From NCBI GenBank assembly GCA_030522415.1, contig CM060104.1:16756229-16820228 (forward strand): a stretch of 64,000 bases of DNA, read 5' to 3'. Made by a program: the position numbers and the translations under genes. Source of the DNA: Channallabes apus. Its lineage: Eukaryota > Chordata > Actinopteri > Siluriformes > Clariidae. The notes under the pieces are model-generated. The model was given only the letters and a program-made list of their open reading frames with translations, did not search any database and was not told where the DNA came from. Below are positions 13,157 through 26,621 of this stretch, in pieces; within the stretch, counting starts at the first letter, position 1, and every line of letters starts with the position of its first letter.

Positions 13157-13871
13157 TGGCCCTTCATGCATGAATTAATTTGAGAGTATAATGTAAAAAA
13201 AAAAAAATGCACACACATACCATGTAGAAGATGTGTAAGAACTTTTGTGGGTTCAATGGAAATATTGAATTACCATGAACTGCATGGATGAAGTTCCAGC
13301 CATTGCTTTTTAGTACAGCAATATTAAATATATAGGCATTTATATTTAATTTATGCTGGTATTGCCATAGTGAGCTTATAGAATGAAAGGAAAGAATTCA
13401 TAGGGCTATCCTCGATTCAAAGAGGACCTGAGAAAAGAAGATGTCCAAGATTCAAGGAAAATGTAAACAATAAAGTTGAAAGTGCTTCTGCCTATGTTTG
13501 CTGCAAACATAAAGAGAGTTATTGAAGTGTGTTGTTTTTTTATAATGCTCTTTAAGGACATAATCAAAAAGAAAACCAAGCCTCTGCTGCAGGTAATTAT
13601 GTGGACTCTTTTTATAGGGCTCATTACTTTATTTCATTGTGCAACATGCATAATGTTCATAAAGCTGACTCTGACTTTTTATAGATACATTTTTGTTCAT
13701 TTAAGAACTCAGATAGGTCAAATTATCCTGACATGGTTTTAATCTAATCATTTTAGCAAAATAACCCCTCTATGGATTAGAAACACAGTTAAAAAAAATA
13801 AAAAAGTATAAACACTGAAAAACAGACTAAAGCCTTAAAACCGCAAAGCCATGCATGGATGTCCTCAAATA

Positions 13872-14760
13872 CACTGTCTAGCAAAAAAAAGTCAGCATTT
13901 GAATTTAAATAGGAAAATATTTCTTTAAGAGTCTTTAAATGGATAATTACTGCAGTGTTGCAAAAGTGTCAAATTATTGGCCTGCATCAAAGCAAAGAAA
14001 ACAACTATGGAAATTGCTGAAACTATTGTAACTGGGATAAGAACTGTCCAACATCCTAATAAAACCTGGAAAGATAAAATCTGGTTTGGAGACAAATCAT
14101 GAATGACTGTGATGGAAGATTACTTAAACACTTGGTAAGGTTACAAATAGTAAAAAATAAATAAATAAATCTATGTTTAATAGTAAAAATAAGACCATTA
14201 TGGATTTTGGAGCAATGAATAAAGGTAATGTGGTTTGATGAGTCCAGATTGGACCTATTTCAAAGCAATGGGTGTGTCAGCGTATGAAGGGAAGTGCATG
14301 GTGCCCACGCACAGACAGTATTATGGTCTGGGGTAGCTTCAGTTGGGCACGTCTTGACTCAACAACATTATGTCGCAATAAAATGAAGTCAGCTAACCGG
14401 AATGTACTGAATGACCAGTCTATGCCATCAGTGCATTTTTTCTTCCCTGATGCCACAGGCATATTTCAGAATGACAATGCCAAGATTCATCAGACACAAA
14501 TTGAGAAAGCATGAGGAATCAGTTTCACACATTAATTGGCCAAAAATGAAAGTCTTTGGTTTGTACTGGAGAAGTGTTTGACTCTTCTGACATTAATGCA
14601 AGACCTCTGCCAAATATTAATATCAACTCTGGATTGAAATAAATGTTATGACATTACATAAGGTTGTAGAAACAATGTCATGATGAATATGTGGCTGTAA
14701 TCAAAACTGAAGATGATCCAACAAAACATAAGAGTGTGTAATTCTTTGGGCCAGGCAGTG
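13872..14760 (+). mobile_element. Tc1-like element, end to end, degenerate
   Basis: The two ends are inverted: CACTGTCTAGC at 13,872 and GCCAGGCAGTG ending at 14,760. Each is flanked outside by a TA dinucleotide (13,870-13,871 and 14,761-14,762), the Tc1/mariner target duplication. The interior at 14,220-14,514 encodes a recognisable transposase stretch with a [15 protein letters not shown] segment and a QNDNAKIH motif (second catalytic Asp), interrupted by stops. At 889 bp it is shorter than an intact 1.2-1.6-kb element, so it is an internally deleted, dead copy. Confidence 0.8.
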
Positions 14761-14914
14761 TAGCTGTACATCGCATCCAGGTCAGTGATTTACAGTATAT
14801 GGCTACAAATGTAAATCCACCTGATACTCGAATGAAGAACTAATAAGCTGATAAAAAGTGACTCCTCTTCCTCTGATTTACATTTACTAATAATATGTGG
14901 ACAATAAACTGGGC

Positions 14915-15005
14915 ATTGACAGCTCAGTTGTAGGCCAATGGTTTGACTTGCCATATGGAAGGCCTGGGTTTGATTTCCAGCCACTGGATGCAGGGCATCT
15001 TTAGA
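14915..15005 (+). repeat. tRNA-like SINE fragment
   Basis: Contains AGCTCAGTTG (A-box-like) and, about 40 bases on, GGGTTTGATTTCC (B-box-like). A sister fragment with the shared word CCATATGGAAGGCCTGGG (here) or CCATGTGGAAGGCCTGGG lies at 37,838-37,920. It cannot be a functional tRNA because the stems do not pair properly. Confidence 0.55.
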
Positions 15006-18000
15006 ACTGGGCCAAAGCCTTAATATAAATTGTAGGGCTGCGTCAGATACTTAAAGTCTGTGCCAAGTTAAAGCATGTTCACAATAACTTGCATACATTT
15101 TAGTTGGTTCCCACGTGCTTTTTTTTTATATATCATTTTATTGATTATGTAAGTATTCTACATACTCAGATACATGATTTCTTTATCTTCTTTTTATTGT
15201 AATAATTGATATTAATGTTGATCTTTAACTGCAAAACAAGTATTTTTTTTAAATGCTGTGCTTGGATAAACACACACTCTGACCAGGCATGGTGGAATTC
15301 AGCGCTTGGACAAATTTACAGTTTTTTCTCAATGTTCAATAGATTCTCGACCAGAATATGCTGTGATTATGTATCTCCCTTTGTCCCTGTGTTGATTTCC
15401 AAAAGCTTCATTTCTACCCTCTGCACTCTCGTGAAGACCTTCATAGCTAGCTCCAAGCCAAGACGGACATAGATCTGGTCGGAGAGGAACCCGGCTCAAA
15501 CTGCAACAGTGCAGAAAAGGACTATCTCAGTCCTACGGACATGGAGGCTTTCACTCAGAGAGCTGCTTCACTTGGCCTAGTCATGCCTGCAGGCTGTGGA
15601 CTTTGCAAGGTGCCAGAGCTGATCTTATGCATAGGAAGGAGCCATGCCAAAGGGGCATCACCCATGTAAGCCAAGCAGAGGGCAAAGAAAGAGGGCGGAT
15701 ATAAAACTGAAAGAATTAGAGTAAAAAATAAATGGATTTATGGAGGGATTTATGAGGGAGTTTTGCAAGTAATCCACTCTTGTGAAACTTATCTGCTTTT
15801 TTTTTTTACTCCCTTGCTGAACAAGTGTAGAAACAGAATAAATGCTAAATAGTTATGTGTCCTCATGGATAAATTAAGACAAATTTACATGGTATGTATT
15901 TTTTAAAAAGCTGCACAGATACATATGAGGCTTTAAAGAGCCTGCATAATAACGTATTAATTAATGTAGTTAGCAGCATGTGTTGAACTGGTGACTTAAT
16001 AAGCTCTTTCTCTCCACTTGCTAAATATGCTCTGGCAGCAAGTATTATTTAAAGAAGTCCAATTATACATAATTCTCGACATAATCTGTCCATCCAGTTT
16101 TATTAACACGATTTTATATTTAAAGAAACTTGCAATGTGAAGTGACAAGTGTTTCATGTGTGTGAGGTATGTTTTTGAACAGGGCAACAGCACTCTCTGC
16201 TGTCCAACCCCTCTGACAGCAGCATAAAATATCACTTTGATTCGCTTTGCTGTAGCACAAATTCCTTTGTGTTGCCTTTCTTCCATACAGATGAACAACT
16301 GTGCGTGTGTGTTTGTGTGTGGTCGTGTTGGTAGGGGGCAGGGCAGGGGGGAGGGGGGGCAGCCTACATGCAAATGATATTCTCTTGGCCTTTTAAAAAT
16401 ATGTGTTGCTGTGAGGCTGGACCTTCTGGCAGTACCCAATACAAATCACATTTTAGAAATGTATGTTTTCAGAGACAAAACACACCACTGTTCTTTCGGT
16501 ACTGTTTTTAAGCAGATATAATTATATTTTATATACACATATTACATATTATTTATGCTATTTTCATATTGAAAAAGTATAACCAAAAAACACATACAGT
16601 CTCACTCACACACATACAGTAAACAGTTCACGGTTTAAAACTTATTCAAATCAATCATACACGTCAAACACAAATTTTATATTTATATATATATTTAATA
16701 TTTCAAAAAGTGTAATAAAATAATAGGGGTGCATTTATTAGAATATAAACAATTTTAAGGGAGCAATTGAATTAGAGTACCAGTGTGCTTTTTATGATCT
16801 TGAAATATAAAAAATAAATAAATAAAATGTTTACCTTTGTGAAAAGCTATCATTGAGATAATTTAGTCATTACATTTTCATCACTTTTAATTTTAACATT
16901 ACATTTTTAGCTTCCCTGGCAATGAAGGAAAGTAGGAAGGATGAAACTCCTTCCCTCATGTGTGTGTCCAAACATTCCACTGGTTTCATATATAGTAAGA
17001 GGAATTTGTACAAAAGACCAAAATGTAGATTTGGAACCACACACACACACACACACACACACATGCACATGCACACACACACCCGCACACACAAAACATC
17101 ACCTGATGTTACTGGTTGCCATGCCGACAGCAACTGCATCAGCTCGCATGGAGTATTCACAAGCCACCTGCTCCCCGTCCCCACCCTATTTTTCTCATCT
17201 AATTTAAGTGCCAGGAAGTGGTTTGGACATCAAGATGCCAGTCAGAAACTTCAATGTAATTTATTTCCACATTCTCATAAGGCTGCATACAGTCAAGCCT
17301 TTATTTTTTATAAATATGTTTATTCATCAAGATAAAAGTTAAAAAACTGTGTTTAATAAACATGTAGTCTGTCTATACAAGGAGATTAACAATTTATAAT
17401 CTCATTATTTAGTATCCATGAAAGGATGAGTTCCTTTGGAAACCTTACAAAGTTTTTTCTAACATCATCGTAAGGGGTTTTCCTGATTTAAAGCTGCTTT
17501 ATGCCAATATCTAAACACATACATTTAAATTTACATGCACTCATGAGTTGTGCTTCAGTGTATATGAACGCCAGAGACAACTTCTAATTGTGAGTAAAAT
17601 TCATGGTTAACATTTAATGTATTGTCCATATTTACATGTTGAAGTGACACGGATTTGAAAGGGTGCACTGAGTTGAGAGATTGCATTGCTGTACCTTAGA
17701 CAAGAACACTTTATGTGATTTGCCTTTTTACATAGACCTTAAAAAATCAAAAACAAAAAAAGACTTGTGTATAGAAGCTTAACCGGATATCACAGCCTTT
17801 AGCTTATTCCATATGATTATTTCCTTGGCTCTGTTCCTATAGGTCTATTTCCTTAGGCAAGACTTCTGGACTGATTTAAATTCTTGTGGTTAAAAATGCT
17901 TTTAGAGAATGAAATAATATTCACAGTGTTGGTACGCTTGCTGGTGTTTACACTTGTCCTTTCATAGAAGTCAATTCATACATTAAGTGACTCTGTATTT

Positions 18001-20390
18001 GCTACAGCACACTATAGAGCAGGTTATTTTATTTATTCATTTATAGCTTTATTTTTGTAAGTTGGTAATAACTGCTCAATTGAGAGGACAGAGTTCACCA
18101 GGGGTGTATGATACAGTACAATATGCATTTTTAATAGAACTGAACTTTTCCGATCTTAGTCTGTTTGTTGCTGTTGGGGTGCTGTACATAAAATATAAGT
18201 GGCAGTTTATGTGAAGGGTACATACACTGGATAACTTAATACAGTCATAAGCATTGCATTAATATTTTATGAAGCCATACAGTACTTCTTATTTCCAAAC
18301 CATACAAGACAACATTTTTATATGACTTTGTCTTTACATCAAAGAAAGAAAAGAGACAAAAGCTCATTTATATTGTTTTGTTTTGTTTTTATCTTGGTGG
18401 TTATTAATCATCGTCCCTGTCCACTTTTAATAAACGTTTTTTTTATTTACTCTCCTAAAATAACCATTTTATCAAAAGTGGATTGTCACCATATATCCAA
18501 CAGTGTGTTTATTTTAGCAGTTAATAACTTCTTCACATTCTACGGGTTCCTTCTTTTCTAATTCTAATTCATGTAAAGATTAAACCATTTAAAACCTTAT
18601 CTTCTCTCCCACTACATTGAAAAAAAATTTTTTTCCCATGTGTTATAAATGTCCTTTGTAGGTTTACAAGACCTTTCTTTTAGAAAGTTTTTTTTTTTAT
18701 AGTAACCAGGATCATTTCTGTATATATTATGTACAGACCCAGGAACTCCTGTTGTGTGTTTTCTAGGTAGTTTGAAGTTTACCTCCTGGACCCTGTGCCA
18801 TTTGCTCTTCTAATACTGTACTTATTTAAACCTGCTACTCCAGCTCAATTAAGGCAAATGCTACATATTTGTAATACATAATTTACGAGCTTCTGAAAGT
18901 GCATGCTAATGAGCTCATGTGTTCATGCCACTACTGCAATTAAGACAATACACTCAATAATAAAGGACAGAGTGTGAATTTCAGGCTGTTTCTAGGAGGC
19001 GGCTACATTCTGTCACTTTGTAATACATTCCCAAAAAAATACCCATTTTACCATAATATATTTCTTGCATTCTTTTTTTTATATAAACCGAATGAACATT
19101 TGTCACAAGCTGAGCACATGGCAGATTATGAATAAGTAATATGAACGACATCACCAATGGATTTCCAAAGGATTTTTTAAACTATTTGATTTAAATGTGC
19201 AATCAGTATTAGCCTAAACTTATTAGACCATAAGCAACAATGTTATTAATAAACAAACAAAAAAAATTATTATCCAGCTAAATCTTTTTTTGTCATGAGG
19301 TATTTATTTCAGATGAATTATCATTCAGGATGCATGATTTCACATATTGTGAAAAATAAAACAGTCAATTCATTTAAATACTGTTTGAATGGTTTTATTT
19401 TGCACTCTTAGTTAATTCTCAACAGAAGTGCTTTGCTTTCAAGCTCCCTTGCAAACGGTATCCATCCTTCACAGGATCCAAATGCCGACCTATCGTGAGA
19501 AGACGATATTTATCTACTGTAACCTCTGATTACTATCATCAATACCACTCTTCCTGACATACACAAACTATCATTATCAGAAACTTGGTGAGATAATCGC
19601 GATGATGTTAGGAAATTCCTATCAGTGCATCTGTTCCTCCTCTGTGCAGCAGCAGCTCTTAAAAGCTCAGTGTTTTTTTTCTGTGGCTCTGGATCAATCT
19701 GTCGTGTCAAGTTCCTATCAGATCAGTCATGGGCTCTTTCACCTACTGTCATCTATCACAAGCTCCCAGCAGCCTGACCATGCTAGGGTTATTCTTATGT
19801 TTTTTCTTTCTGTCAGTGTCAGTGCACAGAGGTAGCACCTCCATAACCAAAGCGTGCCCCAATGCAGCTGGCCACATGAGGATTTAGTGCAGTAATAAAT
19901 CCAATTGGAAATACAAGTAGAGCTGCCAGTTCAGCCACCCCTTATTGAACAAAAGTTAGTCCTCACATAGTCTGATATGAAACATCAAGGCCAATATATC
20001 ATCATGAGATATGCACAATTAAGCTGCAGTCCACTGCAGATATGAAATATATTCAAATTAAACATTAAGAATTAATCTAAACATAAAGACATGTGGTGCA
20101 AGTAAACATTCTGTTATGTTATTTAATTTTACCCCCCCCCCCCCACTCACAATAAAATTTACCATAATAATTTCACAAATAGTATTTTTTGTCAAAAGAG
20201 ACAATCTTTATTTCCAAAGAATTGTCTTTATTAAGATACTATAGCTACTGTACTAAAGTAAAGTATTAATGTACTTTAGGATAAAGCTATTACTTGGAGG
20301 TGAGTAAGTGAAGATACATTTTTTGACCAGCTGTCAACAATACATTAACGTAATACACTGAATGTTCTACCATTGTTTCAACATTAAAAC
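15006..20390. other. AT-rich intergenic DNA, no gene seen
   Basis: No coding exon is supported. 15,290-15,690 is a more complex, GC-balanced block that might be a conserved non-coding element. Simple repeats include a CA-rich tract at 17,038-17,096 and many A/T homopolymers. Confidence 0.4.
17038..17096. repeat. (CA)n microsatellite, interrupted
   Basis: CA repeats broken by ATGCACATG. The frames that cross it on both strands are low-complexity artefacts. Confidence 0.9.
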
Positions 20391-20394
20391 AGTT

Positions 20395-20640
20395 ATTTCC
20401 ATCCAGTCAGGCTGGGGTTAAGGTCAGGAGTCTGTGGTGACCAGTTCATGTGTAAAAACTATTCCTTTTGCTCCCAGAACCATTTTTCTTCGTATTTGAG
20501 CATGATGAATCTTACCATTTTTCCTATATATGCCTGTGCCATCAGGGGGGGGAAATCCATTAAGGATAATCTGGTCATTCAGTACATTCAGGTAGTCAGC
20601 TGACTTCATTTTATTGCCACATAACATAATCACTATATGC
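20395..20640 (-). mobile_element. Tc1-like transposase fragment
   Basis: Minus-strand frame with LCGNKMKSADYLNVLNDQ, matching the relics at 290-655 and 14,272-14,514. It is a third, 5'- and 3'-truncated member of the same family. Confidence 0.6.
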
Positions 20641-21685
20641 TAATCAAAGGCTTTCATTAAGTATTTGCTTATTTATATTCAAAATGTGACTTGATGTTTC
20701 ACATCAAAACAATAGAAGGCTACAATGCTGTGTTTCAGTTTAATTAAGTTTGTATAGGAAGAATGTTACCTTACAAGCCAAATATCACTGTAACGACAAA
20801 CCCCATATTCCCCAGTATTCTTCTGTAATGGTCCAGTAGAGTGAGTGTCTGACTGCATAACAGACTTTGTGATGTGCATTGTGATATGCATTGCTATAAT
20901 GTAATTGGTGATTACAAATGAAGCATCAAGTTAAGAAAGCACATCACAAGTATGTGAGAAAACAGATCACTTCAATTCACATTAACTCCAAATGTGTAAT
21001 GACATGGACAAGAGGTTCAGTTGATGGGGGGGAAGGAACAATTCACAATGTATACTCCAAGCATTTAATTGCTCTAGCAACTAATCTGGAAAGTAATTAG
21101 TGTTTGCAAGGCGCATGTCTTGCAGTTCAACAGGAATAATGAGTAACAATGATGCAAAGGGACGTGTGCTCACAAACACTCCGTAAAGCAGGCAATGGCA
21201 ACAAATGAGGTCATGGTGGCCAAAAGTAATTGAAGGTTTTAAAAAAAATTATATGGAGCAGCTGCTCTTTATCAAAGTAATGATAAGACGACCGTGGACA
21301 CACATGCACACACACAAGCATGAACCTACAGTATATATACAGTAATTATACCGTTAATAATATTGCTTTTCTTTACTCTAACACTAGAGAAGAATTCAAA
21401 TGAGATCACACTGACTTGGTGAGTCAAAAGGGGCTGGTTTCAATATCGATCCAGCAGAGCGGGAAGGGGTAACGCTATCACTGCTGTAGTGATTATGCAC
21501 AGACTGATATTCCCCTTTCACTTAACGGTGTCTTGTTTTCATCAGGCCTCATTAAAAAAACAATGCTAGACTGAGCCTGTCCTGGTGTTTGTCGGTTGAC
21601 TACACCATAAAAGTCAAGACCTCATCACTCCCAGCTGAATGATAAGCTCAAACAAAAACTGGAGCTGGTACAATTATATCTCTCA

Positions 21686-21691
21686 CATACA

Positions 21692-21724
<33 letters not shown>

Positions 21725-21751
21725 ATTGTACCATATATAATATATAATTGT

Positions 21752-21782
<31 letters not shown>
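21686..21782. repeat. Compound microsatellite (TG)n(TA)n..(GATA)n
   Basis: TG, TA and GATA tracts follow one another and run straight into the SINE that begins at about 21,783. Confidence 0.9.
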
Positions 21783-22112
21783 TATCACTCATCTTCTGTA
21801 CCGCTTTGTCCTGTATTCAGGGTCGCGGGGACCTGGAGCCTATCCAAGGACGTTTAGGGCACGAGGCATGGTACACTCTGGATAGGGTGCCAATCCATCA
21901 CAGGGCACACACATACACACATACACACACTCACACACTATGGGCAATTTGGGAACACCAATTGGCCTAACCTGCATATCTTTGAACTGTGGGACGAAAT
22001 CGGAGAACATGCAAACGCCATGCACACAGAGATGGGATTCAAGTCTGGCTGGGAATCGAACCCGGACCCTGGAGGTGCAAGGCGACAGTACTAACCACTA
22101 CACTGAGCCGCC
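21783..22112 (-). mobile_element. tRNA-derived SINE (same family as 12,797)
   Basis: Shares long stretches with the 12,797-13,156 copy, including the GTCGCGGGGACCTGGAGCC block and the head words GGTTCGATTCCC and TAGTGGTTAG on the minus strand. A (TA)n tract abuts its 5' end. Confidence 0.82.

Positions 22113-22172
<60 letters not shown>
22113..22172. repeat. (TA)n microsatellite
   Basis: About thirty TA units, self-complementary, directly after the SINE head. Confidence 0.95.
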
Positions 22173-22175
<3 letters not shown>

Positions 22176-23344
22176 GTGTGAGTGTGGGAATGTGTGTTTG
22201 TGAAAATTTAATTGAGTGAAAAGACAGGTAATTAAGTTTATACGCTGTCAGGAAAAGAAAAATAGTACAATATACAGTATATTAATTTTATATTTTATAT
22301 ATAGACATATAAAATAGTATATATATATATTTTTTTTTTTTTTACTTCATTTTATTGTTATTTATTGATTGATTCGATGCTTGTGCGGAATTTTCAGCTG
22401 ATTCTTCACCTGAGTGGCTACTGTACACCCACATGCATGCACATACAAATACACACATGCACGCACTCACACACACACACATGCACGGATGTATGTAGAT
22501 GTCCATGACAAACTAACAGTGTGATGTCCAAATTCTCACAAATTTGTAAAAAGTATTTAAAAGCCCTCAGGCAGAATTGTGTGTGCATAAATTAAGCAGG
22601 GTGAGGGAATTGGAAGCCTTTGTTGTTGAATGCTCATCAGTGGATTTCTCCAGCACAGAATAATATTGCTAGAGGGCAGCTGTACCTGCATCTCAAGTGA
22701 CCAGACAGGTTTGAAGTAAGAAGGGGAAAGCATTTTCATTAAATAATGTTCTTCCCTTTACCATTATTTGTTCTATTGCTCTTCCTATTGTTATCTCATT
22801 CTCATAAGAAAGGGTGATAAATAAAGCTAAAATGGACATACTGTGCTGCTTTAAAATGTAAGGACAATCTGGGCAATATTGTAAATACACTAGAACAATG
22901 ACAATCTAGACTATTTTGTTTTTATATCAATGAAATGTCACCAAAACAGTGGATTTATTATTTTGCATTTATTTTATTCTTTAATTTAAGTTTCATTTTA
23001 CCTAGACCTGCTTGGCATAGTCATTTCAACGATTTTATGAAAAGATTAGGAGATAATCATTTCAAAATGGAATAAGGCATGCGACAGACAGAGAATTAGA
23101 GCCCATTTTCTCTGGTATAATTTTTGTTTGTTTATTGATTTGATGAAGGCAAGACATACTTAGTGCTGCAGAATTTATAGGGCAATCAATGGTAGCTGAT
23201 GGAGCCAAATAAGACATAGAATGGTATGGTCATGCAGAGTTGGCTTTATAAGAGCTATATGCTACACAAACTGATTTTTTCCCCCTAAAGGGCCATTAAA
23301 ACTATTTCAATGCTGTAACATCAATATTTATTGTCCTTCTTTCT

Positions 23345-23520
23345 TTCTTCCATTCTTATTCCATGCTGCTTATCCTCTCAGGGGGCCTCAAGTCCCTGGA
23401 AGCTCAGTGCACAATGCAGGTGACACCCTGGGCAACCAGTCCATCACAGGGCATCACAAGGTTGAATCCCCAACCCTGGAGGTTTGTGGCAACAGTGCTG
23501 ACCACTAAGCCACTAATTTG
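23345..23520. repeat. Diverged SINE-like repeat
   Basis: Contains the words CCAGTCCATCACAGGGC and AACAGTGCTGACCACTAAGCC, which echo the ATTC-tailed SINE family but are strongly diverged. Orientation matches the minus-strand SINEs. Confidence 0.45.
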
Positions 23521-24796
23521 CTAATAATGTATATAATATAATTAATAAAAATCCCTGTACACCTACACCGCCATGCAACTCATGGCCATGTAATTCACAA
23601 AAATGTGCCTATAATGTGCCTAAAATGTTAAAAAGAATTAAATAAGTGGATAGATATATGAGATGAATCGAAGAATTTCAAAAATATAATACTCTAGAAA
23701 TCTTAACTTTCCCATAAAGTTCCAAAGCATGATCTTTGTTACCCCTCAGGTGTGACATCAACTCTACATGACCATTGAAAAAGCAGGAATAACCCTTTAT
23801 TAAAGAATAAATGTTCCCACTTTTAGCACCTTTAACAGGTAGTAAAATCTGACATGTATTTTGGCAAGAAAAATGGCACTATCTCTACATTTACTGTGGA
23901 CAGAGGGTCGTGATAGCAACAGATAAATTAAGAGAAAAGGGCATTATTATATGCAGTATTTTAATATTCAGCAGCATCCAAGGTAGTATATTCTAAGCAT
24001 GACACAAAAGCAGATATTACCGTGTCATCTGTGAAGATGTCTGAAATCCTCAATCAGATTAAAGGCAGTTTGCAGATATTTTTTGTCTGTACACTGCAGA
24101 GTGATAAACCTCTAAAAGCTGCCTCCATTAACTAAATGGAGGATTATTTAAATAATGGAAATTTTTGTTATTTTTACATTCTACTAGGAAATAGTGCACA
24201 TTTACTTACTTCCATTGTGTCAAGTGCTTTTGACACATATTTGCAGCTGAGAGAAGTGGAATGGATGGTAATCAGCCGCTTTTTATAGAGCAACTACCAT
24301 TTTCTCATAAACAAGCAATTACTCTATGATGTGACCATGTTTTTAAAAAAAAAGAATGAAAAAAAGGGGGGGGGGGAATCATATTTATTCATTGTCTTGA
24401 GAGTTTTCTCGCTGTACTAACTTCTCTCTTACAGAGATTTAGCTTGATGATATTCTTAGATCCTGACCTGTTGAACTAGCATGTGGATGTTTAAGTGGCT
24501 CGATATAAGAGTCTCTGATGAATGCTGAAAAAGTAGAAGCAAAAGTAAACATGTACAGATGGTTGCTATAGAAGTCTGCAGTCTTGGGGAAATCTAAAGC
24601 ATAGGCTACTGTAGGTCAGGTATGAATGTTCTATTATACGTACTGTAAAATGTTGGAAAGTACTTGGTAACAATATACCATCTGTATGTTGTGTGCTTTT
24701 GCTCATGTACTGTTAAACAAGCAAAAGCCTGTTATAGCCCGTTTAATAGAGAGATCTTTGAATATATTGTTTTGTGTTTAGTTTCAGATGAATACA

Positions 24797-24824
24797 GATA
24801 GATAGATAGATAGATAGATAGATA
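24797..24824. repeat. (GATA)n microsatellite
   Basis: Seven GATA units. Confidence 0.9.
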
Positions 24825-26045
24825 TTTTTAAAAACATACATTACAGGACTTGAAGCTGACTTCATAAAACGCTTTCTGAAAGAGAGAGAGAGACTTAAGC
24901 TAATTACAGTTGTGACAAAGCCTTGTTATTGTACTTGGCACAGCACAGCATCTTTTGGTATGTAAATAAGACCAGGCTAAAGAGCTTTGGTCAGGGTGAG
25001 CGGTGCACAGGATCAGGCAGCCAATCTGAATTGCCACAGGCTGTTTGTATATCTGCTCTCTGCTCTGTGCCATGGGTCCATGGCTCCCAGCCAAGCAGCA
25101 GTCCTGCTGGAAATGTAACATGCACATATCTGAGTGAGCACATGCATCTCCGTAGCCTTCAGAGAGAGGCAAACTGTTTAACTGCATCTTGTAGCATAAT
25201 CAGAAAAACAGCAGCTGAAATAACCAATCAAAAACAAATCTTCATGGAAACTTTATTGAGTGAGAGATATCCAGTTCACCTAACCTCCTAAATCTTAAAA
25301 GGGTCATGGGTAACTTGAGGTTTTATCATGCTGTGAAAAAATCTTGCCCACACAGCCGTGAGTCAACAAGCACCAGATAGTATTCCATCTCGTAAAATCA
25401 TTTCAGAGCAGATCTTCACCAGTCTCAGCCAGAATCATTCACCTGATCCCTACACACATGAAAGAAACCAAGAGTGCTGCACAGAAAAGATTCCTTGTCT
25501 TTTAACTTTTGTCTCTTCTTAAGAGTTTCCTTAATCTCCTGAGAGATAAACTCTAATGCCACGGGCCTTCCAATTACTTTTCACCATTTCAGTTTATTGG
25601 AACCTAATAACTTTTTATTAAACTTCAGTGTGTACAAACAGTAAAAGTTTTGGGGGGGGAAGTAATATGGAGATTCTACAAGGGTATACACAGTTAAGTC
25701 GAGTGAAAATGTTCTCATATTAGGATAGTGGAGTCTTATGAAGTTAAGCGACCTACACAGCTGAAAAAGTGAGGGCACAAATGTGGAAATGTGGCCATCT
25801 AGTGGCTGCAAGAAGAAATCACATCAACTTGATGACATTCAGACTGAAAGGCTAACCAGACAAAGTAAAAAGGTCAAGAAGTCGCTAGAACTAACTTCTG
25901 GAGAGAAGTCCTAGAAGTATGACATGAGTCAATTTTTAAGCATTTCAACTGCAACAGATATCATAACCCAGACAATTTTTGGCTTGCAATACTGAAATAA
26001 AAAGTGGTCTAGCAAACCACATACATACAGTACAGACAATGTACT

Positions 26046-26051
26046 TTTATT
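26046..26051 (-). other. hccs: Probable hccs polyadenylation signal
   Basis: AATAAA on the minus strand, about 570 bases past the hccs stop codon, followed within 25 bases by a GT-rich stretch (CTGTACTGTATGTATGTGG), as expected of a cleavage site. It implies a 3' UTR of about 0.6 kb. Confidence 0.5.
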
Positions 26052-26621
26052 ACATATAGTAGCCTTTAAAACATACATGGACAAAAATACTCACAATTGA
26101 AACTAACCTGTATCAAACCACATTAGTCAACAGCATAGGGTAAAAATCAACAACAAAAAAAAAAGTTAAAAAAAATCAGATGATTCAGAAATCACAAACT
26201 AAAAACCTGTTTTAAACACCAACAAAAAAAAAAAAAACATTTCTTACAGACTTTACAAGTTAAACTTTACATTATTCTCACTTACTGTCTTATTTAACTC
26301 AATCCCTAAAACAATATTTTCTTTAAACAAATTATGCATTTCAACAGTTTCATTAACCGCAGCAGTTTTGCTTATTTAATTGAACATTTGGGTGCAAAAG
26401 TTCCTGTAACTGTATTATATCCTTAATAAAATATTTTTTTAAAAATCCTCATAAGGAACACATGAAAAATTAAAATCTCAGTCAAACACATATACGAGTC
26501 AATGTTTCCCTCTTAAATTATCAGTGTACAGAATACAGTTACATACGCAGGTCTATTTCAACGTTCAGTTTTGATTCACATCTTAACATAGTAGAAAAGT
26601 CCATGTGAGCTTTTCAGGAGT

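Larger units (their letters stand above)
22220..26000. other. Gene-poor interval, no gene seen
   Basis: AT-rich DNA with CA-rich tracts (about 22,430-22,490), a G run at 24,366-24,376 and (GATA)n at 24,797-24,824. 24,925-25,190 is an unusually complex block with long frames on both strands but no splice context or recognised product; a conserved non-coding element is possible. Confidence 0.4.

Noticed and set aside
16922..17335. 137-codon frame and its neighbours
   Set aside because: Built on a CA microsatellite with no splice context or recognised product.
24923..25291. 122-codon frame with a 95-codon frame opposite
   Set aside because: Both strands are open over the same high-complexity block; no family resemblance. 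A non-coding element fits better.
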